29,520 nt of DNA from Silene noctiflora (GCA_009801015.1 VHZZ01000049.1:367633-397152), one strand, 5' to 3'; counted from the first letter of the stretch, positions 10,662 to 20,939 are shown. The notes: generated from the sequence alone by a model not told the origin. Numbers and translations: made by a program.

Positions 10662-11029
10662 GAAACGGAAAAAAATTCAAGCGGCCATAACTTTGTGCTC
10701 GGGTGTCCGATTTTGACGATTTTTTTTTTCAAATCGCTTAACTTTACGAGATGAACACAATGGTAAAAAAATGGAAAATGGACCCATTTGTGTGAAAAAC
10801 ACGAACTGGCCTAGGCCGGTTCATGTGGTTTACATGAACGGACCTAGGCCAATTCATGTGGTTCACATGAACCGGCGTAGGCCTGTTCGTGTTTTTCACA
10901 CGAATTAGCCCGTTTTCCAATTTTTTTTGTACCACTGTGTTCGTCTCGTAAATTTAAGCGATTTGAAAAAAAATCGTCAAAATCGGACACCTGAGCATAA
11001 AGTTATGACCGCTTGAAGTTTTTCGTTCC
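10662..11029. mobile_element. Foldback (long inverted-repeat) element A
   Basis: The segment is almost entirely an inverted repeat centred at about 10845. Its arms of some 180 bases carry, for example, CCGATTTTGACGATTTTT on the left and its complement on the right near 10970-10990. By eye the arms agree at more than 85% of positions. The central part is built of two tandem GGCCTAGGCC/CATGTGGTT units that are themselves palindromic, so there is almost no loop. A transcript would form one long hairpin. The match may fade on outward to about 10600 and 11095. It has no coding content and is related to the element at 12732-13175. Confidence 0.8.
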
Positions 11030-11487
11030 TAACAGTCAATTGTTATCCCAATTTAAATCGTCATTATTTATCATTTACGTTAGTATCAATAACCGTCTAA
11101 CCTAGTAAAAAGTTCATTAATTCGTTTGTTCAATATTAATTTTTTGTTAATTCATCCGTAATTAATACGATAATTCATATCTAATTTAAGTTACCGTCAC
11201 TTATTTTCGATTAATCGATACAAAATAATGTTAGAAATATATTGTAGAGAGAGAAGGGCAAAGTTGGAAAGTTGAAATGAAAAATAGCGGCGAAATGACT
11301 AATATAGGGGCGGAATATAGCAAATTTTAAATTTTATGAGAAATATTATTTGCCATCTCTTTCCCACCTTCTCTAGTACCTTATACTCTTACAACCATTT
11401 AAAATACTTCCTTCTATTTCGGATAATCTTCCCTATTCGGCATTGACACAAAATTTAAGGGTTTGATTAAAATAAACATAAAATATT
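11030..11487. other. AT-rich spacer
   Basis: No gene is seen. The right end (from about 11460) shares the phrase GATTAAAATAAACATAAA with the tandem repeat at 12050-12185, from which it is separated by the hAT insertion. Confidence 0.5.
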
Positions 11488-12048
11488 GTTGTAGATAGGG
11501 CAGAGCATGGATCGAGTATCCGATCCAAAGTGCTAACTCGGATCAGGTATCCGATCCAAAGTGTTAGCTCGGATCGGATATTCGAAGTCAGATATCCATA
11601 TCCAAACCAAATGTTTCAGATATATAAAATAATCGGATCGGATGTAGATATCCATCAGATACCCATATTTTGGAATTTACTTTAAATTAAATTTGAAATG
11701 CGATCATAGTCATCATCTTACATGAAGATTTTTTACAGTATTCTTAATCCAATGTTCTTGACATAAAATTTAGGTACCATTTACATATTTCTCTAATATT
11801 TTAAACTTTAATTAGTTTTTGTATCAGATAAAACTGTATTTTCACAAAATTTATAGTTTCGGATCGGATCGGATATCCAAATGTTTTAATTCTAATATCT
11901 ATATCCAAACAAAAAACCAAAGATTTCGGATCGGATATCCGATCCAAACTAAACTTTCGGATCGGATATCCAAAAATTCGGATCAAATACGGATCGGATA
12001 TCGGATCGGTTTGGATAATCGGATTTTTTGCTCAACCCTAGTTGTAGA
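11488..12048. mobile_element. hAT-type MITE with perfect 8-bp target duplication
   Basis: The element proper is 11496-12040 (545 bases). Its ends are TAGGGCAGAGCA and, on the other strand, TAGGGTTGAGCA (10 of 12 identical). It is flanked by GTTGTAGA at 11488-11495 and again at 12041-12048. An 8-base target duplication with TAG-starting inverted ends is the hallmark of hAT elements. Inside, GGATCGGATATCC-type motifs in both orientations are concentrated towards both ends, as expected for subterminal transposase-binding repeats. It has no transposase, so it is non-autonomous. The perfect target duplication suggests a fairly recent insertion. Confidence 0.92.
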
Positions 12049-12049
12049 A

Positions 12050-12185
12050 TGAGGTGATTGGAGAGAGGGAAGGTATTGTTGTGGTGAGGTGATTAAAATA
12101 AACATAAAGTATGAGTATTGTACTATTGTGGGGTATTGTTGTGTGTGAGGTGATTAAAATAAGTATAAACATAAAGTATCTTTTA
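12050..12185. repeat. Degenerate tandem repeat around GAGGTGATTAAAATAA
   Basis: Copies of GTGAGGTGATTAAAATAA start at 12084 and 12145 (61 bases apart). A more diverged copy lies near 12050. The phrase TATTGTTGT recurs between them. The hAT element to the left landed in this repeat region. Confidence 0.7.
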
Positions 12186-12460
12186 TTTTGCTTTATCCAC
12201 TTACCTTTTAACCCGCACGATATATACTAAAATAATCGATTATAACTTATAAGAGGGTAAATTGCAACCCTCTAATTTTATACCGACTTGTTATTTTGTT
12301 ATAGGAAAATATATCAATTCAATGACCATTGTCTAAATTCTTTTTCTTTTACACTCCTTTCATTCCGGTTATATCTTTACGTTTGATTTGACAAAAAGAT
12401 AAAGAGACCCGGTATTTATATATGTCTTGGAATAAAAATTACACGTGAGAAAAAAAAACC

Positions 12461-12712
12461 CAATAAGTCTCCTTTGTGACAGTATATCCGTGACAAGCTT
12501 GTGGCAATAAGTCTCATTTGTGACGGTATATCTGTGACAAGCTTGTGGAGGGTCAAATATCACCCACATCGGCCACATGGTTAGATAAGAGAAAAATTAG
12601 ACTGTCTATGTTGTCATAAATGGTTTGTCTTTATCTATCATGTGTGTTTTATTTGACCCATCACAAGTTTGCGATGAATATTGCCCGTCACAAATGAGAA
12701 TTTGTAGAAAAA
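12461..12712. mobile_element. MITE-like inverted repeat with a duplicated left end
   Basis: Two near-identical 44-base units (12461-12504 and 12505-12548) lie head to tail, each with CAATAAGTCTC and GTGACAAGCTTGTGG. The DNA at about 12640-12710, reverse-complemented, resembles the second unit and what follows it (CTCATTTGTGACGG, then GGGTCAAATA), giving an inverted repeat with arms of about 60 bases. It has no coding content. The ends and target duplication are not fixed. Confidence 0.6.
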
Positions 12713-12731
12713 ACAGACATTACATATATTC

Positions 12732-13175
12732 AACGAATAATTCACGCGGTACCCCTATGGTTTGCCACTTTGCACTAAAAACCCAAATTTTTGATCTAAA
12801 AAACTTAAAGAGCTCATAACTCGGGTTTACGAGTTCAGATAGTGACGATTTTTTCCCCCCCAAATCGCTTATCTTTTCGAGAACTACAATTTGAAAAACA
12901 AAATGTCGCATTTGGATCCCGTTGTTAGGAGTTATTGTGCGTCAAAGTTTGTTCGACCGAACAGACTTTAAGTGATCATATCTCGTGATCACGAGTTCCA
13001 AACTCCTCAATCATTTTTTTCAAATCGTAGTTCTTGAAAATATGATCGATTTGAAAAAGCCTTCACTTTATGAGTTTGTAAACACGAGTTATGACCTCTT
13101 TAAGTTTCCGGATAAAAAATTTGGGTATTTTGTGCAAAGTAGCAAATTTCAGAAATAGCGCGTGAATTATCCGTT
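12732..13175. mobile_element. Foldback element B, related to the one at 10662
   Basis: The ends read AACGAATAATTCACGCG (12732) and, on the other strand, AACGGATAATTCACGCG (from 13175). The inverted match continues through CTTTGCAC, ACCCAAATTTTT, ACTTAAAGAG and CATAACTCG, with arms of about 200 bases. The left arm also shares the order CATAACT, GACGATTTTTT, CAAATCGCTTA and CGAGA with foldback element A, so both belong to one diverged family. It has no coding content, and no clear target duplication was found. Confidence 0.8.
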
Positions 13176-13569
13176 CGAAACAATTTAAAAACATAAACGA
13201 AATAAAAGCAAACGTAAATAAATAACCGAATCGGAACAAATAAACTATCTCAATTCACAAATTGTGATGGTTTGGCCCATTATTGCACTTTTCCGAGTTG
13301 CATCATAAAAAAGGAACACTCTTTAACCCCACACCACACGCAAACAGTTTATACGGAGTGGTGAAGGAACAGAAGAGTCCCCACTCCTCATCATACTTCA
13401 TTTATTTTCTGGTATTTCCCTTATTTTTTTCTGTATCAATTTCATCCCCCTTTTTGTAAAAAAATCAATATTGAAAACCCTAATTATTCTACTCATTTCT
13501 GATTTTTTTTTTACTTGATTTAGGCAATGTGGGCTGTCTAGCTTATGATCATCCTCTAATTTTCATCAG

Positions 13570-14050
13570 GTATACAATTTTTGCAGTTTTGATGTTGTTT
13601 TTCTGGGTAAAATTGATGAATGTTGTGAATTAATTGATGTAAATAATCATGCAAGTTTTGATCTGTATTGTTCTTTTGGATTGTTGAATTATGTGTTGTT
13701 GGTGAAAACTATAAAGGGTTTTGCTTTACTACCTTTTTTTAATTATAAAATGGGTATGAAGTAAGCGGTCTCGGTCTTTTTCATTTGTTTATCTTTTTTT
13801 TTATTCTTTGTGAGCGGTATTTTAATCGAAGCTGAATAAATAATTGTGAAAAAGGTGACATCTTTGGGAAGATCTACACTAACCCATGTGTTATTTGACT
13901 CATAACAATGCAAAGTGTACATTTCTTCAAGTGGGTGTTTGTGTTTATTAATTTATTAGTAATTAATACTCCGTAATACTTAGTTTATTAAATTAGAAAA
14001 TGATTTTTTTAATTTTTTGCTGGTGATGGATGTTTGTGTTAGTGCTTTAG
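13570..14050 (+). other. 5' UTR intron of the CCCH gene (inferred)
   Basis: The donor CAG|GTATAC at 13570 and the acceptor GCTTTAG at 14050 lie just upstream of the start codon at 14066. The DNA between is T-rich, like the gene's other introns. The upstream exon's 5' limit is not visible; the transcript probably begins around 13300-13400. Confidence 0.55.
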
Positions 14051-14065
14051 AAAAGAGAAAGGAAT

Positions 14066-17000
14066 ATGGGGACTTGGGAAGAAGAGAGCAGTGCATTATT
14101 TGAGCATCAAAATGAAATTAATAAGCATGTCTCGTCGGATGGGTCCCATGGTGATGCAAATGATGTTGATATTAAGGTTGAAGGAGGGGGTGATGGTGAT
14201 GAGTGTCTTGACCGTGAGATTGATGTGGTTAGAGAGGAAAGTGCTCTTGTTGAACAGTTTGAGAGGGTAGGATTGGAGAACAATGGGAGTGATGGGTACA
14301 AGTACGAGGAAGAGAACAGAGAGGAAGAACATGGGAACCATGTTTACCCTTTGAGGCCTAATGCTGCGGATTGCTCTTATTATATCAAGACTGGGTCTTG
14401 TAAGTTTGGGCCAAATTGTCGGTTCAATCACCCACCAAGGGGTTTTCAGGTACTTCACAGTTCACACTTTAGGTTGAATGTTTGTATATTGATTTTTAAG
14501 TTTATGGGGGACTTGATTATGTTTCTGTTCCATTTTATAGGCTGCTGGGGACAATGAGAAAGGATTTCAAGAGCGCATTGGATCAGTTGGTGATGCTGGG
14601 AAGATTGAATGCAAGGTTATTAGTCTACCTACTTACTAGAGGAATTATTTTACTGAACTTCGTTTTGGAGTGTGAGTTGCAAGGATGTTTTGTTTATACT
14701 TTTGTTTGTGTTTGATTAAGATGTTATTTTGACCTCCACTGGGCCGCAGGCCTCTGGCTTCTATATTCCGAGAAATTATGTTTATGACTAGGATAAGCAT
14801 GCTTAAGCTGCAAATAACAGACAGAAATTTCTGCAGCCTAAATGTGATAACTACATCTTTCACGTTACACCTTTATATCAATGGTTACAGAAGTAATTAT
14901 GTGGTTCTCTATTTTTAGAAGAATTATATGAATTGGAAATTTTTTTCTGTGTAAGAGAATGGAATGTAAATTGAAGAGGAGGGGATTTGTGAAGTACGCA
15001 TGGATTTTCAAAAATGATTGTCTTGACATTGTCAATTTTGTTCTTGTCTTTCAAGGAGTATTGCAGAAGACTGACTTTTCAAGGTTTTGAGATGGAAATC
15101 TAACGTGGAGCTTCCAATTCTCACCCCATATAACCTTCATCTTACCTGAGGAAGTTTGAGTTTTGTCTTCCCAATCTTATAGACTCGACGTTAGTAGTCT
15201 TCGGGAGGTTTTTTGTCTGTATGATTCAAGATTAAGGACGCAGAGAAAATTCTTTTGAAGTTTGCTTTTAGGATTGGCAATTTAAGAAGTGATTATGTGT
15301 CTTTATTAAGTGAATCTGTTATTTATTTCAGCTTTTCCGCGAACCTTTTTTTTGTATTTCTCTTCTTCTATACTGCTATGTGTTATCTTTTGCTTCCCAC
15401 TTTCCGTGGGCTGAATGATAATACTATGAGAGTATGAGGTAATAGCTTTAGCGTGATTGAAATGTTTTGTACCTGATATGGATGTAATATTGTAGTGTGT
15501 GGGTTGGGTTTGTTCTATGTAATGGATTGTTGCCTAGATAAATGTTTGTTTTACACTCGTTTTCTATACCATTCTTATATCACTGAGATCAAACATTTGT
15601 TGTTGTTATCTTTTACAGTATTTCCAAACAGCTGGTGGGTGCAAGTATGGGGATGCTTGCAGATATAATCACTCTGCTCGTAGAATTGAGAGGGAAAGGC
15701 CAGATCTTAATTTTCTAGGTTTACCAGTAAGACCGGTAAGCTCATGGTCTTGTGTCTTTGTGAAATCTTTTCCTGCTTCTATTATTTAACTAAATCATCC
15801 CTCTGTCCCATTAATATGGTCCCTATTTGACTTTGGTGTTTGAACAACCGATATCCTATCAGAATATTCCACAGAACTTGTAAAAATGATATTCCCTCTA
15901 TTGGTTAGATTAGCTGCATGTTCCTTTTTTTCATTTACACCAATTTATTGGATTTCTTGTTATGGATGGAAACTCACTTTAAAAAGATGGAACATGCATC
16001 CAAAAGCACCCAGGTTCCACTATATTCGCTCATCCACTTGCCGTCAAGTAAGATAACCTGCCATTTTGACCTTTTATACATTTTACTATCTTAAAATTGT
16101 GTCATTTACAAATATAGTGCTTCCAACTAGAGATTAATATAAAATTGTTTGTTTTGATAAATCAAACATGACTGATTTTACTTTGTATCTCCATATATTT
16201 GGAGTATTTAATGGTCAAGATTTACATTTGTTTGAACATCGAAGTCAAATAGGGACAATATAAATAGGATGAAGCTGCTAGGTAGTATATGCATGCAATA
16301 CCTTCAACTGTCTAGAACTGAGAATTCATCGACTGTTTTCCTATTCACCCTAGATGGCGCAAGAGTGTACCTACTTCTTGCAGACTGGCTCCTGCGGCTA
16401 TGGTACTAATTGCAGGTTCAATCATCCTGACCCCAGTTCAAATGTCAATTCTGTAAGAGGTGATATCAGTGTGCCTAGAAATTATGCCAGTGTACCATTG
16501 CAGCCTTTTGGTGGGGTATCACAGGGAACCTCAGGATCACCAAATGGTATGAATTTGAGAAATGGTCCGCGTTATGGTGGTCCTGAGATGAATTCTTATC
16601 ATCAAACAATGACCCGAACTCCTGGATGGAACCAAACTCAGGTAAATAACTTTGCACGAATTTATTCAGCAAGGGCAGTGGTTTCTCTCGACTGTTTTGA
16701 TATGTAGTGTAAATTTGCTATGTTCTTTCTTTATTTTTTTCTAAATTGAAATCCATATCATATTTGTTCTTAGAGTGGCCAAAATTTGTGGCTTAGAGAC
16801 AGGTCTAAGAGAATAATTTTGAACAGTCTTTATTTGACCAAAGTCCAGACACAGATGGAGCAAACACATACAATACATTTTTGTGCTGCTTGCTTTGGAT
16901 AATGGTGAGAAACAGCGCCTGCTACCTTGGTTATGCGCGGAGTACACCCCTCGGCGCACCTGATATCAAGAAAACCACATACAACCCCAAGCTAGGCACC

Positions 17001-19515
17001 TTTTCTAGCGCATTATCTCATGTCAATTGCTCCGGCAAGGGTTTGACCCAAGACACATTATACGTACTTTTAACCAACCAAGCCAGCCTATATGGGCTGT
17101 GTTTTTGCCTTTTGCTGTGAAGGTGGGGATGACATGTATTATGGAGAAGTATTTATGAATATTTGCATCTTTCAGGCGCATCCTGCCTTATAATTTGCAT
17201 TCTCTGTAACGTCGGAAGTTCAAACAATCTAGCATCTAGCTTCTATATATATGTTGATATTTGAATGTGCAATGCAAATCTTATTTTGTGGTAGACAGGT
17301 ATTTTTGTAAAGTTTCTCCTTTCTTCTACTTAGGTCAACAGTTCTATCCCAGCGAATAAATACCCTCTTCCACATCATGCTATGAACAACGTCTCGGCGA
17401 GAGTAGATCCACTACCACATCATCCAAGCATGCTTGAAACTGGAGAGTTCCCTGAACGACCTGGTCAACCGGATTGTGACTATTTCATGAAGACCGGCAA
17501 CTGCAAGTACAGATCAGCCTGCAGATATAACCATCCAAGAAGTCTAGCGTCTAATCTACCTCCACCTCTGCTTTCTTCCAAGGGCCTTTACTCTAGACCT
17601 GTATGTCGTTCCCTCACATCTGCTTACTTTCCAATATGTATTATTCTCATCGTATTCTTGTTGCATCGGCAACAATAAATCTGTTGTTGCTTGCATAAAG
17701 TTGAAATGGTTTTTCTAGCAAATTTTGCTGTTTAACCTTAATTTCAATTTCCAAAATTAGGTAATGCGTTTTTAAGTTCTGTCATAGCTAACACCACATT
17801 GCAAACTTAATACATACGCCCTAATTTGTGCTTTGCTCCAGCAGTCTCGGCATCTCAGATGCCTTATCAGTCCTGTTGCGAATGAATAATTGAGGGTGAT
17901 TGGTAATTTAACTAGTATAGATCTCGCGCCACTGCGCGGTATATATAAAATTTTTATTTTTTAGTTTATTATTTAAATTGACATTTTATTAATATTTAAT
18001 ATTTCACTTAATTTTATTTTGATATAAAAAAATAAAAAATTGAAATAGAAAACTAATAAAAGAGAATTGAGTAAAGTTATAAAATGTGTATTTTTATGAA
18101 AGTACTTTTTTTTTTACCATAAAATTACGGATTTCATTTTATAATTTTTTTAATGAATTTTTTTTGTTACGAACATAATAGTAAGTATATATTAATTTAT
18201 TTTCTAAAGTAATCATTATTGCATTACAAAATATTTAGCAACATATAGTCTATAGTTTAATACCAATTTTATTTTATTATAATGAAAAAATCAAAATTTT
18301 ATTTATTATAATGAAAAAAAAACATAATTTGAATTTAATTAAAAGAGTAGTGTATAATTATAATTATAATAAGATTATATTTTATGGAAAAGATAATAGT
18401 AGTTTATTAAAAGAAAGTTTTAATTGTTTCCCTATTGAGTTTGATACATTTTGGAGGGAAAACTTTGAGAATTTTTATTCTCTTAGTAGTAAGGGGGATG
18501 GGTATATTAAATTAAATGATAGTTGGAAAAGTTTCTACGTATTTGTAAAAGATTATTTCGTTGCACACATTATAAAAATCAATACTGAAATGGTGATTTA
18601 TACCTTCTATGAAGGCAACAATGCAGCCTGTAGAAACTTCTCAGTTTCATAATTCAAATCCCAACAACATGAGAAGAAATGGAACGTCTTTTCCTCACCA
18701 TCAAAACCAGCAAATGCAAAATGGAGAGTTTCCTGAACGAGTAGGACAACCAGAGTGCGAGTACTACATGAAAACTGGTCAATGTAAATACAAGTCTGCA
18801 TGTCGATACCACCACCCGAGGAACCGAGTGCCTACATCATCGGAATGTGCTCTCAGTGAAAAGGGCCTTCCTTTAAGACCTGTATGCTTCCTTTTTTGTT
18901 TAACAAATTTCTTTTGCTTGCATACTATTACATTATAGCTCTGTTATATTTTGGGGTTAATTATCTTCTGTAACTTCCCTTTTTCCTTATTTTTTTTGTA
19001 TCAACTATCAAGGGGAAAATCGCGAAAATAATAATTGAAAGTTCAGTCCCTGCTAATGTTAACGTATATTTACTTGTCAAGGAATGCCAATTTTCTTTCC
19101 TCCCTCGTTCTTCCTCGTTTGAGAAACTCTAATTTCTACTCAAAATCTTTCCTTCTAGATAATTTTCTCTGGAATGAACTGTGCCTAAATGAATTATCAT
19201 CCAAGCTTTAGATTATTTGCTTTTAAAATAAAAAAAGATGCATTTTTTTTTTTTAAGTTTGCTTCGTAAATTAGAATCTGAAAACGTGGGTTGCCTAACT
19301 ATTGTCTTGAATATCAGGGGGCGAAACTTTGTCGAAACTATGAGCAGCAGGGAACGTGCAAGTATGGTCCTAATTGTCTCTTTAATCACCCTGATGATTA
19401 TTCAGCTGATGTTGCTCAGTTCCATAGCTCAAGTAATGTGCCAGCTCCTGCAAATTCGGAACCTTCAGCTGCCAACCATGTCGGTTCAGCTTGGGACGAT
19501 GGCTGGGGAATCTAA
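14066..19515 (+). CDS. CCCH-type zinc-finger protein (ZC3H43/ZFN-like) with a duplicated finger exon
   Basis: Coding exons are inferred at 14066-14449, 14541-14615, 15619-15735, 16354-16641, 17334-17600, 18627-18881 and 19318-19515, totalling 527 residues. All six coding introns are phase 0. The start codon follows a 5' UTR intron (about 13570-14050). Six CX8CX5CX3H fingers start at C103, C152, C197, C336, C421 and C467. Residues 1-95 are acidic and low in complexity. The set [23 protein letters not shown] and GLPLRP marks the plant CCCH group of At3g48440, whose members normally have five fingers and bind RNA or DNA in the nucleus or in cytoplasmic granules. Here the fourth-finger exon occurs twice (17334-17600 and 18627-18881). 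The second copy keeps GLPLRP, while the first reads GLYSRP. Both exons are multiples of three, so inclusion of either or both keeps the frame. The 18627 acceptor is uncertain; 18645 is an alternative. Confidence 0.88.
15796..16272. mobile_element. Stowaway-like (Tc1/mariner) MITE in a CCCH-gene intron
   Basis: The left part reads TCCCTCTGTCCCATTAATAT then GGTCCCTATTTGACTT. The right end, reverse-complemented, reads TCATCCTATTTATATTG then TCCCTATTTGACTTCG, followed in both by a GTT(T/C)GAAC/GTTCAAAC-like stretch. This is the CTCCCTCYGTCCC style of plant Stowaway MITEs, degenerate at the tips. A TA target duplication is possible but not clear. Confidence 0.65.
17912..17945 (-). mobile_element. 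Helitron-like 3' terminus in the intron between duplicated exons
   Basis: On the minus strand a GC hairpin (CGCGC-AGTG-GCGCG) is followed after 9 bases by CTAG and then T. This is the layout of plant Helitron 3' ends (hairpin, short spacer, CTRR, insertion before T). The DNA rightwards (17950-18420) is extremely AT-rich and unlike the gene's other introns, which fits an element body. The 5' end (TC after A) could not be placed. Confidence 0.5.
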
Positions 19516-20202
19516 TCTCTTCGTATGAGGACAGAAGACCTACAGAGATTTTGGGCAACATCGGTAGGCATCAATGTAAGGAAGAGATGCCAACTTCAGT
19601 TTTTTTGCTAGTATGCCTGAAATTACTCATCAACTCGAGGTTTAAGTACAATTTTTTTTTGTGGTTGCTTACCATTCATCTCAGAAAATGGTTTTCTGGT
19701 AAAACTAATCCATACACATATGACCATTTTATTCACGCTATTTGCAAATTGCCATTGAATCACGGGATTAAGTGCAAAACCCGTCTTGTTTATTCTCTGC
19801 TTCGTATGTGTTCGTTTGTTATTGTTTATTGTTTGCAGATAAATTATCTTAAAGGTAATTTAGCCACAGACTTGTTAGGTTAAATGTTTCGTGTCAAGCG
19901 TGTGTCAACCCCTTTTCTTTAGTGGTTGTGAAGGCTTGGCTCAAACTCACTAACATTACATCACGATCATATCGTGTGTTATTGGGTCAATACGGAAGTG
20001 CATGGGAGTGGTAATTCGTCGTTGCAGCACACGCGAAATTACTCAGATGCAAAAATGATCACAATTGTTATGTCCAAAGGGCATACAAGCATGTAATGGA
20101 AGCGGAAAATAACAAGGTGGCCGAAAATATAATAACGTTTCACACTGCAAATCTCACAGCCATCTTCCATTTTGAAATACAGCTTGCTTGTCCTCGATAA
20201 TT
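19516..20202. other. Spacer between convergent CCCH and NOI genes
   Basis: This should hold both genes' 3' UTRs. No further coding sequence is supported. Confidence 0.5.
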
Positions 20203-20796
20203 TCATTTTCCTCTGAAGCAGCTCAACCACTTCTTCTGCATTCAATGGATCATTAGCACATAAAATTAGTTAGAGAAAAGCTTTTACTGAAAAAATACGG
20301 TATAGTTATAATAGGGTATAAATTTACCGATGGGCACTGATGTTGGTTGGTACACTTATCGCCGGACTTGTCTTGGTTGTTCAGGTTGGGGCTAGGCTCA
20401 GCAGAGTTATTTCTTTCATTTTTCTTCTCATCTCTTGCTGTATTGAAGATCACCGTGAAACCTTCTCCTGACGATGGGTTGTTCACATCCCATTCTCCAA
20501 ATTTCGGTAATGATTTTCCTCCGGATTTTGATTTCTAACAACACACCACAAAAAAAAAAACAATATATCTAATTAAAAATACAAATTAAACACATACAGA
20601 CAGATCTGGAATAAAATTCATTACGATATTTATAGATTTTGGGAATGATATTTTGGGATCTTAGCAATAAAACTAGCTTTTGTGTCCCGGAGACTAAAAT
20701 AATTGGGTATATTACGCGATTATTTCACTAGCTTAAGAAATTGTAGCTAAGTATATCATCGATACATAAGATTAAAAGTAGGGAACTTACCGACAT
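20203..20796 (-). CDS. NOI-domain (RIN4-type) small protein
   Basis: Three exons are inferred on the minus strand: 20796-20791 (only Met-Ser, donor GTAAGT), 20534-20328 and 20235-20203, giving 81 residues with phase-0 junctions. Residues 11-40 are a NOI domain: LPKFGEWDV, then GFTVIFNTARDEKK. P12-W17 fits the PxFGxW consensus at which the bacterial protease AvrRpt2 cuts RIN4 and other NOI proteins. The C-terminus KKWLSCFRGK carries a Cys (C77) in the position where this family is palmitoylated for plasma-membrane attachment. The middle is Asn/Asp/Lys-rich and probably disordered. By family, it is a small membrane-linked protein connected with defence or exocytosis. The two-codon first exon rests on splice consensus and the in-frame join; a start further inside would lose the conserved LPKFG segment. 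Confidence 0.83.
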
Positions 20797-20824
20797 TAGA
20801 AGGGATATTATATATGTATCAGTA

Positions 20825-20856
20825 TTTGTTTGTTTGTTTGTTTGTTTGTTTGTTTG
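20825..20856. repeat. (TTTG)8 microsatellite
   Basis: Eight perfect TTTG units lie just upstream of the NOI start codon, within its probable 5' UTR (CAAA repeats on the coding strand). Confidence 0.9.
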
Positions 20857-20926
20857 AAGACGAGTTTAAGGAAGATGGAAAGGAAGGAAGGATTATGAGA
20901 TTGTAGAAGAATGCAAAGGGTAGAAT

Positions 20927-20937
20927 AAATATATATA
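20927..20937 (-). promoter_or_regulatory. TATA box of the NOI gene (candidate)
   Basis: The minus strand reads TATATATATTT about 130 bases upstream of the start codon, which would put the transcript start near 20900 and the CAAA repeat in the leader. Confidence 0.5.
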
Positions 20938-20939
20938 GG

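Noticed and set aside
10744-10935. 63-codon frame (-) with repeated NHMNRPRPVHV-like units
   Set aside because: The repetition comes from the palindromic core of the foldback element, not from a gene.
11819-12052. Open frames on both strands with repeated DRISK-like wording
   Set aside because: They are translations of the GGATCGGATATCC repeats in the hAT MITE.
14096-14458. 120-codon frame (-) opposite exon 1 of the CCCH gene
   Set aside because: It is an antisense shadow of a clear coding exon and has no family resemblance.
16900-17120. Open frame in the intron before the first finger-four exon
   Set aside because: It has no similarity to the CCCH protein, no supporting splice sites and low coding character.
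17334-17600. First copy of the finger exon as a pseudo-exon
   Set aside because: It keeps all four zinc ligands, an open frame, phase 0 on both sides and good splice sites, so I kept it as coding, with the reservation that transcripts are needed.
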